A stretch of DNA of 64,000 bases from Pohlia nutans (Eukaryota > Streptophyta > Bryopsida > Bryales > Mniaceae), in NCBI GenBank assembly GCA_022496805.1, contig CM040100.1:16025009-16089008 (forward strand). Reading direction: 5' to 3'. Below the pieces are notes generated by a model. It made no database searches. It saw only the letters and a list, made by a program, of their open reading frames with translations, and had not been told where the DNA came from. Made by a program: the position numbers and the translations under genes. Every line of letters starts with the position of its first letter. Position 1 is the first letter of the stretch. Below are positions 44,815-56,053 of the stretch, in pieces.

Positions 44815-45310
44815 TCAAAGTGCTGTAACTTTTGCAATTAATGTCAAAATTCAATAAAACTTGTTGGAAAAGTTGCGCATATCAGTCTAGTTTCAGTGGT
44901 AAAATTTGCAAATCAACCCAAGATGTACTGAGTTTTTGAGAGCCATTCAAAGTTCACAGGTTCAATTTGAGTTCACCTCACTCCATTATGATGGCTGCAA
45001 CTTTGGGGGTTTGTATCTTTCTCATCAAATGTTCGTTTTCAATAAAAATTGTTAGGTTTTGTTCCTAATAAAGCCTAGTTATTGTGGTGAAATTTTCATG
45101 TCAATCCAAGTTGTTTTGAATGTTTGGGAGCATTTCGAAGTTCAAAATCCAGACATTTTTGCATTACAATGAACTTCGGCAACTTGTAACTTCTTCATAC
45201 ATGGTCCGTTTTCAATAAATTTTGTTGGAAAAGTTGCGCATACCAGTCTTGTTTATAAGAATAAAATTTCATATGAATCCAAGAGGTTATGAGTGACTGA
45301 GAAGCATTTT
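44815..45310. repeat. Three degenerate repeats of about 175 bp
   Basis: Units begin near 44820, 44995 and 45170 and share CAACTT, TTTCAATAAA.TTTGTTGG, AAAGTTGCGCAT.CCAGTCT, TAAAATTT and AATCCAAG in order. Divergence is high. No coding sense. Confidence 0.55.
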
Positions 45311-45586
45311 AGTAGAGGGAGGTTCAGACAGAGATGTGATTTTTTGCTACTTTTTTCATTGTTTTTTGACATTTCAAAACAATTGTGCAGACACAATGAG
45401 TCAATTGAACGAGATTTTTTTTCACCAAAGTGTTTGTCTTTTGGTTTGAATCACTTTGTAGTTTAATTTTTTTTAGTTCAACAAAATAATTAGAAAAATG
45501 AAATTGGTTGAATAGGGGGTTTGACAAACTTCCCGCTTTGAGAAATTGTATATAATTATTTACGGGGAATAAAAATACGAAACAAC

Positions 45587-46335
45587 TAATGTGACTAATG
45601 CCCTAGTTTAGTCACATTAGTCACACTAGACTAAATCTTCCACAACTTTTACACAAAGAGGCATAATCTTCTAAAAATTTATACAGACCTTCTATATTTT
45701 ATAATACACAACCCTGTCAATTTCTGCAAACATCGGACTCTTTGGTAGATTTTGACAATTTCTGGATTGTTTTCACATCAAACCCCCTAAAAAAATGAAA
45801 TTGGTTGCGTAGGGTCCACTTATCAATGACAGTGTGTTTATTTGGTAGTATTATAGTTCTAGGAATTTTGGCATGCATTTTGGAATCCATTTGTGAGTTT
45901 TGTAGAAGATTTAGTCTAGTGTGACTGATGTGACTAATGCCCTAGTTTGCATTAGTCACATTAGTCACACTAGACTAAATCTTCCACAGCTTTCACACTG
46001 AGAGGCCTAATCTTCTAAAAAATTCTACATAGCTTCTATATTATATAATACACAATCCTGTCAATTTCTGCAAACATCGGACTCTTTGGTAGATTTTGAC
46101 AATTTCTGGATTGTTTTCACATCAAACCCCCTAAAAAAATGAAATTGATTGAGTAGGGTCCACTTATCAATGACAGTGTGTTTATTTGGTAGTATTATAG
46201 TTCTAGGAATTTTTGCATGCATTTTGGAATCCATTTGTGAGTTTTGTAGAAGATTTAGTCTAGTGTGACTGATGTGACTAATGCCCTAATTGGCATTAGT
46301 CACATTAGTCACACTAGACTAAATCTTCCACAACT
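45587..46335. repeat. Tandem 344-bp repeats with hairpin junctions
   Basis: The phrase TCACACTAGACTAAATCTTC starts at 45621, 45965 and 46309, exactly 344 bp apart. At the 45914-45975 and 46258-46320 junctions, TCTAGTGTGACTGATGTGAC followed by TAATGCC meets GGCATTAGTCACATTAGTC plus ACACTAGA, forming a hairpin with arms of roughly 28 bp. The first junction (45587-45632) is a shortened version. Confidence 0.85.
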
Positions 46336-47046
46336 TTCATTCTTCATCATTTCTTCTTATTCATCTCAATAAAATCTCACATAATATGTGACTAAATATT
46401 CTAGCACATGATTCCCATAAAATATTTAACTAATCTCTAATTGCTGAAAGGATCATGTGAATAAAATTCAATACGTTACAAAGCAAAGTTGAGACACCCA
46501 TTCCCGACCAGGTACCCAAAACCTATTATGTGAGCTAATTTCTAGATTTTGAAAGGGAAGATGTACCTCATCTGTACATTAGACCATATGATCGGTTTTA
46601 GGCACACCTACAACTTTGCACTTTAAAAATTTGTATTTATTCAAATAATTATCAAAAAATTAATTAAATATGAAAACTTCCTAATTTTTGTAGTGCTAAA
46701 AGAGGAAAATATTCAAAATATCGATTCATCTATCACAAGTATAGTACACGTCTTATTTGATCGGTTATAGGTGTCTCAACCTTATGTGCTACATGACTTT
46801 TTGGAATTCTCATAAAAAGAGTTCATCGGTTGCAAATCACGAAAATAATTCTTCTACGTAGGCTAACCTGCAATAACATTTATATATACTTATCAAATCA
46901 ACTCCAAAGCGTTTTTCCTTTGTTAGTTCATCAAAATAATTAGCACATTATTTTATTTTTTCTAACTCCATTCCTTCTAGGCAAATCACCGTATTTTCAT
47001 TGTTTTCGGTTTTCCTAAGAACAGAGCTCTACACACATGGTAACTA

Positions 47047-47289
47047 CACTAAATAGGTAGATTAATGTTAGATACGCTAATTTACATAAAAATATTGTAA
47101 GTTTTTACTGTTGACCAATTTTTTTTACCCTCTATATCGGTCAAGACGGGGATCTTTCAATAGTATTGGAATCAATGTCTTTGGTAAAAAAATTTGACGA
47201 GAGTAAAAATCTATAATGTTTTCAAATCTTATAAATATCTAACACTAAATAGGTTAATTATCTAACACTAATTATCTACCTATTTAGTG
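47047..47289. mobile_element. Foldback MITE, CACTAAATAGGTAGATTA ends (copy 2)
   Basis: Reverse-complement relative of 42740-42954, TA on each side (47045-47046, 47290-47291). Carries a small extra duplication near the right end (TATCTAACACTAA twice, about 47227-47269). Confidence 0.7.
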
Positions 47290-48299
47290 TAGTGGGAGTT
47301 GGTCACCCATCCTAGCAACCTGCCTCATAATTGGCCCAAGCTTTACCATGAGTTCCATGTTAGTGAGGAGATTCTTGTGTGCAGCCAAGATTATCACTGA
47401 ACTTGTCCTCCAAAGCTGGAAGGAAGCAACAACTACAATCGTTTTAACTGCCAGAGTAGCATATTGGTAGACTCAGTTGGACTCCAACTCTCTCCTCACT
47501 TAGTACACAAATCCAGTGAGCACCTCCCCGACTGTGATGTCAGACACGTTGTCACTTGAAGGCAAGACAACACATCTTCTCGACAAGTTGATTCCTCCAT
47601 ACATGTTTCAAAGATAAAATTTTACCTTCGGAAAAGGCTATGGAAAAAACTTGTTTCTGAAATTTAGACATTATGATTTCACAACTGGCTGGGATCTTCA
47701 ATTTGAGAATATACTTCAATCAGGTGTCACATACTTACTGTTGTGACAATTGAAAAGTACACGTGGATGGCGTGAAAGCCGACGTGGAACCGAGAGCTGC
47801 TACTAGGTTACGGTGTCTCAAGTGGCGATTTCACGTTCAGGTTTTCAGAGCTGTGTAAATTACTATCTGCTAATTTAGTGAAATTTTGGAAAGAGAGATT
47901 CCCCATTTAGACGTTTCACGATTCAGGGTTTCACACCTGCTAGAAATATTAGAAGCGCTCGGAGCTTCCCTCAGGCTCATCTGTCCTATTCTAGGCCGGC
48001 CTACGAGACTAATTTAACAAGTCCGAAGAGAAATACCGGACGCATGCATTTCATATTTGCTTTATAATATTAATGAGTACTGACCATTCTCATTTCCAGA
48101 TTGTCGATTCTAAGATTGGGTCTCTTTATACACATGAAAGAGGGTTCTTGTTTTGAATCCCGACTATTACTGCTTTTGAATCACTACTATTACTGCTCAA
48201 GGCAAGTCCAAGTCAACTGGAGAAAGAAAGAAAGAAACTAAAGTGAAGACTGGAGCTCCTTTTGGGTTTGATTAAATTAGTGTGGACAAAGGGTTGGCT
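47290..48299. other. Intergenic, no gene seen
   Basis: Moderately GC DNA with no long frame and no recognised TE ends. Confidence 0.3.
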
Positions 48300-48950
48300 T
48301 ACCGTTTCTGCCGCAGCCAGCCCATCACGCCCGGACCTCTCGCGGCGCGCTTTTATTCTCGAAACTGAAGCCGGTGCATCGCTCTACTGACCCAGCTCAT
48401 CGTCGTTGACTTCGCGCCGACCCAGCTTATCGCCGCTGATTTCACGCCGACCCAGCTCATCGCGGGTGGCTTGCCTCGGCCTCCCGAGTAAACGCGCCAG
48501 CTGCCTCGTCCTCCCGATTTCACGTGCCACCTTCCTCATGCGCTTCCGCCCACTCACGGAGCTTTCACCAAGTTCACAACCAACGACATTTCCTCCTACC
48601 TGATGCGCTTCTGCCCTCCCGATTTCTCCCAGTGCGTCATTCCTTTGGGATTCCTTCATGTATCTTGTCTCCACCGGCCAACAGCTCATTTCTCTCCCTC
48701 TGTGTAAGTCGGACGTTGGCTCCTCTTCCTCCATTGACATCAATCTGTCTAGATCAGAGCGGCTGCTGTTGTCTAAAGAATCACTTTGGCCCTCTAGCCA
48801 GCCGTCCGCCGCTTCACTCTCATCTTCAAGTTCCTGTTACGACCACACCTCGCTGTCAGCACCTCCAACATTGTTTTGCAAGTCTATCATCCAGCATCAC
48901 CGCTTCGTCAAATGGTCGTCACATGGTTAGCGTCATTTCAGAAAATTGAA
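48300..48950. other. GC-rich block with 30-bp repeats and overlapping frames
   Basis: Three imperfect direct repeats of about 30 bp (GACCCAGCTCATCG..) at 48389-48465. A Ser-rich plus-strand frame (48604-48930; SSSSIDINLSRSERLLLSKE) and a charged minus-strand frame (48384-48743; repeated LGRRE units) overlap, so at most one is real. This could be a promoter or 5' exon of an unrecognised gene. Confidence 0.3.
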
Positions 48951-49630
48951 CCAGAGAATTTTTTTACAGTGACAACGCATGATTTGGAGAGGGAGAAGGC
49001 TTCTGCATCGCTGGTCTTGCTTGCTTCCATTGCATAGAATTTCAGAGGTATGGATGGGAATTAATTTTTGCCTAGTCTTCCAGTGTGCAGAAAGAAGGAC
49101 ATCGACCATAGCTGGCTGCACTTGAGCAACTTGCTTCAATTATGGCCAAGCAAGAGATATTTACAGTCTTGTGTATTCATGTGATCGTTTGATTGCACAA
49201 CGTTTGACTGTTTGAGCATATAACTTTTGGTTACGGGAGTGAAATTGGGTTATGACAACGGAGAGGTTTTGTTCTTCATTGTTTGTGCTCTGCAGCTACC
49301 TTTTTTGCGAAGTTTTTATTCACTACAATCCTTTACTTCAACTGTAGCAGCAACTCGCAGCCATGAACCAATTTCGGATACTCATCTACTATCTCAGATC
49401 TTATTGAGTCTAGATTTTAAAGCGGTCTCAAGTTTAAGGAAAGACACAAAAAATAAAAATGAACACTCAACTAGGGACTGGAGTTGTTTAAGATGTATGT
49501 TTGAAAATAGTGGTTAACTTAGCGGTCTACCTGCTGGTTCATCGCTGCCGGCACTTCCATCGCAACCCGCACTACTGCCTGCAACGTATTCGAATTCGGC
49601 ATCTCTGCTTGCACCGTCTCTGTCTGCACT

Positions 49631-50047
49631 TCAATCTCCATCACCGGATTCAATTCGGGCTCTTGTGACGGATTCGATTCGGGATCTTGCTGCGCTGCCA
49701 GCCCTAGTGGTGACTGTAGTACTTGCTTGAACATCTGGCCACCACTCTTGCCGCAGGAATGTATTGATCGATGCAGGGAATCCACTGGCGCTCTCCTCTG
49801 ACCTCCGAGACTTCCAACCAAGTGCTTTGGCTGCATGGATATGCCAAAGAAATCGTAACCCTGCGGGCGAGCGTATTTTCTTCAACCCCGGCTTCAGCGG
49901 CAAATCCAGCAGCAACTCTGCGTCAAGCAAGTTCAAGAGACGGTGATATGCTGTCTCAGTATATCCCTCTTCCTGCAACCATGAACATAAAATTCCTTCT
50001 GCCACTTGGATTAGTTGTCCCCGGTTCGCACTTGCAGAGCTCGACAT
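49631..50047 (-). CDS. Unrecognised 138-aa protein, single exon
   Basis: ATG at 50045-50047 opens 138 codons to a stop at 49631. The first 80 residues look like a folded helical domain (IQVAEGILCSWLQEEG, YHRLLNLLDAELLLDLPLKP, LRFLWHIHAAKALGW); the end is Arg/Ser/Glu-rich. From about 49760 a second frame (49519-49836) reads on for another 70 codons with a plausible acidic sequence (PVMEIEVQTETVQAEMPN), so a frameshift or short intron may have split a longer protein. I do not recognise the family. Confidence 0.45.
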   Translation of the reverse strand: MSSSASANRGQLIQVAEGILCSWLQEEGYTETAYHRLLNLLDAELLLDLPLKPGLKKIRSPAGLRFLWHIHAAKALGWKSRRSEESASGFPASINTFLRQEWWPDVQASTTVTTRAGSAARSRIESVTRARIESGDGD

Positions 50048-50670
50048 TGTAGTTTGAAATCACCCTAAAATTACTCATCATAACTTTGCAATCTGTTGTA
50101 AAAGCAAGTCTCTTTTCTTCAACATAATCTGCAATACAGTTGGAGTTGCGGCCAGATTTGTTTGCAAACGCAGGCACTGTGTATTGAATCCTTTTGCCAC
50201 TCTCTGCTGGTCTCCATATCATGGTTTGAATGCTTGACAAGTGTCTCCTTTTTGTTTGAATCGAGGTATGCGCATTAGTTGCATTAAGTGATTTTAAATC
50301 AATTTTGTGTCAGTAGAGCCGTCAAATGCACGCCCATCTGCCCCGGGCACGAACAATTTTGCATGAAATTTAGTAGTAATCAACTTCGAAAACTCCGTTC
50401 ATCTCATTATCATCAAGGCAGATGCATGCCCCAACTAAATTTCATCTCACAATTTCACAAAAATTTGGATGGAAATGGAAATACTTGACACATGCATCGC
50501 TTCCAAAAAATCAGAGCATTCAATTTTATACATACGGTTTCAAATATACAACGGTATCTACTCCAAGTTCATTGTAAAAAATCCCACGCAGTAAAAAGCA
50601 TTGGATGAAAAAGTTACGGCATTGTCATTTTGTACATCAGGCCAATTCGGCCTGGTTGAGCAGTTAGGGG
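50048..50670. other. Upstream of the 138-aa ORF; no other gene
   Basis: An overlapping minus-strand frame (49956-50240) probably is 5' leader. No regulatory motif called. Confidence 0.25.
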
Positions 50671-50674
50671 TTAA
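50560..50674 (-). mobile_element. TTAA-family right end (copy T16)
   Basis: GAGCAGTTAGGGGTTAAC, TTAA at 50671-50674, preceded by a small palindrome (CAGGCCAATTCGGCCTGG). It resembles the right end of 30458-30901. The left end was not identified. Confidence 0.45.
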
Positions 50675-52639
50675 CAGTCAAAGGGTGTACGCATTTTTAG
50701 ATGTATTTATATATGCTCTTGATAACTCACAAATATAGAGTTGTAATACAGATCAAAGTTGTAGATATTGGTGTGAAATCATTACATGTGTTTGGTTGAA
50801 TTTACTATATTCGTTACCAACATTTCTAAATTAAATTTCAGAAGATTTCCATTGAAATTCAATAAAAAATAAAAAATAACTTCTTTTTACTTGAATTTTT
50901 TGTGATTATTTAAAAATCAAAGATACTTAAGATGGTGAAAAGTTTATGATAAAATTTTACCTAATTTAGAAAATCATGTTCAAAGCGTCATATTTGAATT
51001 AAGAGTCCATCTTAACATTAACTTAATATTATAGTATGTTGTTTTAAAAAAAATGAAATTAGTCTAATTTGAAGATCTATATTGTACAAGTTGTAGCCAA
51101 CTAGCACACGAATCAAGAGAAATATGGATGGATGAAAAATGTAAGTGTATGTGAGCAAGCTAAGCATTTGAATATGTTCATCCTACAATGTTTAAATGCT
51201 TTGAAACTTAAAGGTTAAAGTATTAATCCACAAAAGTTTGTTTCTTGTCAACTTGTGAAAATGAAGCAAGAAATAGAGTTATCCATACAAGTAGTGTTGT
51301 TTCGATAGTGCACATTCATATATATATATATATATATATACATTTTGGTACATTCATTGTCATTAACAGCTACAAGCTGTTTATTCATCTTATACTATTT
51401 GGTGGGTTGGGTAAACGGTGGATTATTATACTTCCAAGGTTCCAAGATGGAGTCTTCATGGGGTGAACAATGGACCATTTTCTACTCCCGAGGTCTTAAA
51501 ATGCGTTTGGGATCCCAGTTTGGTATTAGATGAAAAAACAAGAACTATAGAAAGCTCTTGATCAGGTGTGAGATGGATGAACAATACCCATGCAAGGCTC
51601 CAATATTGTCAGAGCACTCCTATTGGTTATATTATTGATATCTAGACTCACAATGTAAAACCAATGAACTCCTTTTTTATGGTCTTTTGAATTTTGTCCT
51701 CACTTCTCTATTTTTTCTCTTTGGGCAACTTTAGACAAATAACTCTAATAAACAAGTAAATATTTCAACTTTGGAGTGTTTTTTATATTTATATCTTAAA
51801 TTATATACAGTTTAATATAAAATTAGATTGTTTCAAGAAATTTTTAATAACAATATAGATAGATTGATTATGGAGAAGAAAAATAAGCATTATGCAACTT
51901 GTAAATGAACGTCCTCCATGATTCACAAAATGTTTCCCTATGATCACTTGTATCTACAATCACTCAAAAATTGACTGAGTCTATGTGTGTCTTTGTCAAC
52001 TTTGGAGTACCACACCTAGATATGTAGATGCGATATATTTTTAGAAATTGTCCCATTTGAAAGTTACTTAAGTGTAGATGCATGCCACATTGCTCTAATT
52101 TCACTACACGTGTTCGAACTTGATAGAGAAGGAAAGAAGAGAGGTTACCTTGGTAGATTTAGTTTTTTGAGCACTTTTGAAGCAACCCCATGTGAGTGAT
52201 ACCTTGTCAGTTTTGATGCGTTTGGAGTAAATTTTTTGTGGGTGGTGTTGAATTGAAGCTATAGAAGGTTTTGAGTGAGTATAAGGTAGAAATACCCAAA
52301 CCGGTGAACTACCCTCTACCTGTGCAGTAGACTTCCACCAGGATAGTGAAGTGCCATTTCTGAAACCAAGAATTGCGAGATTGGCAGTTTGAAATGTGTG
52401 TATAGTCAACCAGCTTTGGGTGCAACGAAGCTTCTGGTTTGTATGGAGTAACTGATTACTTCTTGATCACATTATTTTGTCTGACAACATGCACTACGGT
52501 GGCAATTTTGGCGTGACAAAGCTGCTAGTTTGCCCTCTTTAGAAATACGATATTTTGTAATTATAGATCACTGTTTGACACCTTAATTGAAATTTAGCCA
52601 TGTTTGACTACTATCAATCACAGTTTAATATACTCATGA
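50675..52639. other. AT-rich intergenic with an AT microsatellite
   Basis: (AT)n at about 51317-51342. No gene; the frame at 52104-52409 has no recognisable features. Confidence 0.35.
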
Positions 52640-52903
52640 GTTAACCGGTTTAGGTGATGTTATGTGCGGAAATGAGCATTACTGTGTTCGGTCTAAGGAG
52701 AATCTAGTGAACAAGTAGGGGGTTTGACAAACTTTCTACTTTGAAAAATTGTAGAATTTTTTTTACAGGGAATAAAAATATGAAACAACTTGCATTCTTC
52801 ATGATTCCTTCTCTTCAATCTTGAAAAATTATCTCATGATTTTAAGACCATATCTTCAATGCGAATCACCTTATTTTCACGGTTTATAGTATTCCTACCT
52901 TAG
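52640..52903 (+). mobile_element. Family P, right part only
   Basis: Starts to match 9101-9521 at about GAGTTAACCGGTTTAGGTG and continues through GGGGGTTTGACAAACTT and ACAGGGAATAAAAATATG to CACGGTTTATAGTATTCCTACCT. The left end is missing or too diverged. It sits just before the Tc1 transposase remains. Confidence 0.6.
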
Positions 52904-52920
52904 AGAGGTTGTGAGGCACT

Positions 52921-54413
52921 ATGAGGTCAATTTCTAAGGAAAAAGAGTTGAATGTTGTTGCTCTTTTTCAAAAGAATGAGAGCAATAGAGAAGTAGTGCA
53001 AGCTACTAGTTTGTCGTAGTCTATGGTGAATAGGATTAAAAAGAAATACTTTCAGAGGCGACATGCCAAAAGGAGGATGTCCAAAGGTTCTAACAAAGTA
53101 TGAGAAGCGATATGTAGTACTATAGGGGAGTTAGAAAATGAAGTGGAAGCAACAAAAGCAGTGAAGAGTGAGACATGAATAGAGGTTTGTGTTGAAACAA
53201 CGAGGAATGCTTTGAAAGAAGCAGGTTTAGGATCAATAGAGAAGGTTTCTAAGCTAGCTTTGTTTCCTAAGAACATGAAGGATAAATTGGATTTTGCTAG
53301 AGCACACAAAGATTAGACAATTAGTGATTCGAAGAGGCTTGGTTTTAGTGATAAGACAAAGGTCAATCATTTCAATTCTAATGGGAAGACTCAGTATTGG
53401 ATACGTGATAAATAGAGGCTGTAGTTGTTCAATATTAAGAGGAATACGTATTGTGTGCAAGATAGATGGGAGGATGAAGGCTACGTATTATTTCAAGTTG
53501 TTGCAAGTGGAATTGTTCTCTACATTGATTGATTTTGACTTTGATCTTTGATAGTCATTTTCAAGCAAAACAATCATTAGGAATTTAGGACCTCACTGAT
53601 TTTTAACGATTTTCATACGACATTCAATATTTCATGGGTTCGTATTTTTTTGCACGAATTTTACACGGATTTTGCGCTAATTTTGCAATGAATCTGCACG
53701 ACTTCTACATTCATTCTTTTCGTTATCTAACAAAGTGCAGAATCCGTGTGAAATTAGCGCGAAATCCGTGCAGAATCCGTGCGAAATATGTACGAACCCA
53801 TGAAATATCGGATGTCGCACATAAATCGTTTAAAATCCCTGTGGTCCTAAATTCCTGATGATGCTCATATGCACACAACTAGAATTGTTAAGGAATGGTT
53901 ATGGAAGCAACCTTATGATGTTATGGAGTGACGTGTACTTTCTCCTGACCTTGATCCCATTGAACAAGTGTGGGCCTCTTTAAAACAACAATTGAATTCC
54001 TACTACTCCAAGGAATCTTCATGAGTTGTGGAATCGTGTGTAAGATGTCTACCTTTGCATTAGCATAGATGAGTGTAGGAACTTGTATACTAGCATACCT
54101 ACTCAAATTGTAATATTTTGGAAGCAAAAGGAAGGTGGACAAAATTGTGAGTACTTTGTAGAAAGTGCTTAAAAAACTGAGTCAATGTACATACCTAATT
54201 TCAAAATCTTGTATCTCACAACAAGTTGATATGATTTGTTTTCTATCACTTAGTTAGATGTTGTTCATTACTTCTGAATCATGCTTTACAACTTTTGTGT
54301 AGAAAGTTTTTGAATTTGCTCATTTGTTCCTGCAAATATTTGTTCTCATAGAATTCTCAATTCCATAAAACTGAGTCAAATATAGACTCAATTTTTTGAG
54401 TGACTGTATTTAT
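52921..54413 (+). pseudogene. Decayed Tc1 transposase (DD34E)
   Basis: From ATG 52921 the frame (with stops) gives an HTH-like start (KELNVVALFQKNESNREVVQ), then LGFSDKTKVNHFNSNGKTQY, the first catalytic Asp region of Tc1 enzymes. After an inserted MITE (53579-53856) come DDAHMHTTRIVKEW and SPDLDPIEQVWASLKQQL. By my count 34 residues lie between the second Asp and Glu, the Tc1 DD34E spacing. The right terminus at 54373-54413 ends in GACTCAATTTTTTGAGTGAC and TGTA, a typical Tc1-type end. The left end was not found. At least six in-frame stops: inactive. Confidence 0.8.
53579..53856. mobile_element. Palindromic MITE nested in the Tc1 remnant
   Basis: AGGAATTTAGGACC and GGTCCTAAATTCCT are exact inverted ends. 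The arms pair through most of 278 bp (ATTTCATGGGTTCGTA against TACGAACCCATGAAAT, and GCACGGATTCTGCAC-type segments). It interrupts the Tc1 frame between the first and second catalytic motifs. Confidence 0.85.
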
Positions 54414-54740
54414 ATGGTTCTGAAAGGTTTAAAATTTGGAGCCATATTTTTTTCTTTCATTTAACTTTTAACCCTATCCTTGAAGGCAATTCTTTAAGTA
54501 CTATTGATACTTAAAGTCCTCAATACTTGAATTCCTATTTGTGTCAAAGATGCAAAGTTCAAAAGATAAAAATTACAAGATTTGTAAAATGGCTTTCAAG
54601 AAATATAGAAAGAGTTTAGATTGATAACTAGAACACGATACAAAAACAAGATAACATTATGAATTGCTCCACAACTTGTGTTGGCGTGACTAAAGAGCCT
54701 CTCGTCTCACCTCCTATTTATACTAGTGTTTGGACACTTA
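54414..54740. other. Intergenic, possible LTR debris
   Basis: Phrases such as CACCTCCTATTTATACTAGTG just before the repeat at 54750 recall transcribed plant LTR sequences, but no LTR pair or PBS is seen. Confidence 0.2.
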
Positions 54741-54749
54741 GTAAAAGCT

Positions 54750-54985
54750 TCTAGAAGTCCTTCCTAAGACCCTATAAGCTTCTATGGAAGCATCTAGAAG
54801 ACTATGGAAGCTTTTGAAAGACTATAGAAGCTTTTGGAAGACAATGGAAGTATTTAAAAGCTTTTAGAATACTATTGAAGTTACCAAAAGACAATCATAA
54901 AAGTTTCCAAAATGTTCAAGAAGACTATGGAAGATTCTAGATAGCTCTAGAAGGTTCAAGAAGTTACTAGAAAACTCTAGGAGGT
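54750..54985. repeat. Degenerate GAAGACTATGGAAGCTTTT-type tandem repeat
   Basis: About ten variants of a roughly 24-bp unit (GAAGACTATAGAAGCTTTTG, GAAGACAATGGAAGTATTTA, and so on), losing similarity toward the right. Such AGAAGCTTCTAGAAG-type arrays occur in some plant LTRs. Confidence 0.6.
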
Positions 54986-55478
54986 TCACTTATGTCCATG
55001 ACAATGTGGACTTTATTTCAATTTAAGAAGTTACTTTTGTATAATGATACTAGATTAATAATTTACTAGTGGACCCCGCACACCATTCACTAGCGTGCAT
55101 TTGCATTGATATATAGTTGTTTGAGATTTTACATAGGGTACGTTACACATTTCTATGTTTTAAATGGAGTTGAACTCGTGCCGGTTGTTCAAAGTGTATA
55201 TAGTTTATTGAAATTCAAAAATAAAATAATACCAAATAAAACAAAAAAAACTACCTTCCTTAATGCAAAGACTAGTGTGGTCCTGTACAGTTGGTCCAAA
55301 TTTTCAAGGAGCTCTCAATTTTACATACAAACAAACAAAACAAAGAAATTAACTTCCTTAATAATAAGATTTTTAGAAATAAAAGCCAACCATCACTATA
55401 GTTAACTCCATCTTTTATTTATCTTTTTATGGTCTTTTTGAAGCGGTTGAGTAGAAGAACTCATGAATTTTGTGTACT
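54986..55478. other. Intergenic, no gene seen
   Basis: AT-rich; an AAATAAAAGCC(A/G)ACC phrase recurs at about 55377, 55828 and 55888, pointing to local duplication. Confidence 0.3.
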
Positions 55479-55638
55479 GTACGCTGTGGTCGGTTTCGGA
55501 CAACCAGGTGTCGAAATTGATTTTCCACATCAGATTTTGAGAGGTCCACGTCACCCTTAACCAATCACAAAATGATATGTATCACTTTGGGACAAAAAGT
55601 AATTAATTAATGTCGAAACCGACCACGACGTAGGGTAC
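55479..55638. mobile_element. Short MITE with GTGGTCGGTTTCG ends
   Basis: GTACGCTGTGGTCGGTTTCG at the left and CGAAACCGACCACGACGTAG near the right form an inverted repeat with one small gap. About 160 bp. Target duplication not clear. Confidence 0.55.
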
Positions 55639-56018
55639 GCCGTTCTCTTGTGCATAGCGTGGTGTTCTACATTACGAGATGGTGAGAAGAAGCCAGTGAT
55701 TTTTCATTGGAGTGATCCTGGAGTGAGTGATGAGGAGGCGGTGGTGGAGGTCGCCTGGGCGCTCAACCGACCATCACTATGATTAGCACCATTTTTAATC
55801 CATCTTTATAATCTTTTTGAAGAATTAAAGCCAATCATCAGTACAATTCACTTCACATTTTATTCATCTTTTTTTGCTATTTAAAAAAATAAAAGCCGAC
55901 CGTCAGTGTAGTTAACCCTATTTTCAAAAGTAAAGGACTAAAAATAAACATGAATTCTATTTGGATCCATCTTGGTGTTTTACTTTTCTATACAGTTACA
56001 TCTACACATTAAAGGAGG

Positions 56019-56050
56019 TTGTTTGTTTGTTTTGTTTTGTTTGTTTTGTT
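56019..56050. repeat. (TTGT)n simple repeat
   Basis: Run of TTTG/TTTTG units immediately before the TTAA element at 56054. Confidence 0.7.
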
Positions 56051-56053
56051 ATA

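Larger units (their letters stand above)
44761..47018. mobile_element. Large family P element with internal tandem repeats
   Basis: Left GGTAGGAAAACCAAAAACGG and right TTTTCGGTTTTCCTAA are the family P termini, about 2.26 kb apart. The outer right part matches 9101-9521 (CTAACTCCATTCCTTCTAGG, AAATCACCGTATTTTCA). The interior is expanded by two tandem-repeat blocks, and there is no transposase inside. Confidence 0.65.

Noticed and set aside
45587..46335. Regularly spaced palindromic repeats as a CRISPR-like array
   Set aside because: Spacing is 344 bp, the DNA between repeats is also repeated rather than unique, and the context is a plant transposon.
40160..50674. One giant 10.5-kb piggyBac element from the TTAACCC end at 40160 to the GGGGTTAA end at 50674, enclosing the transposase
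   Set aside because: The two ends belong to different subfamilies (CCCCTAAACGTCC against CCCCTAACTGCTC) and many unrelated elements lie between. Unlikely without other copies of the whole unit.
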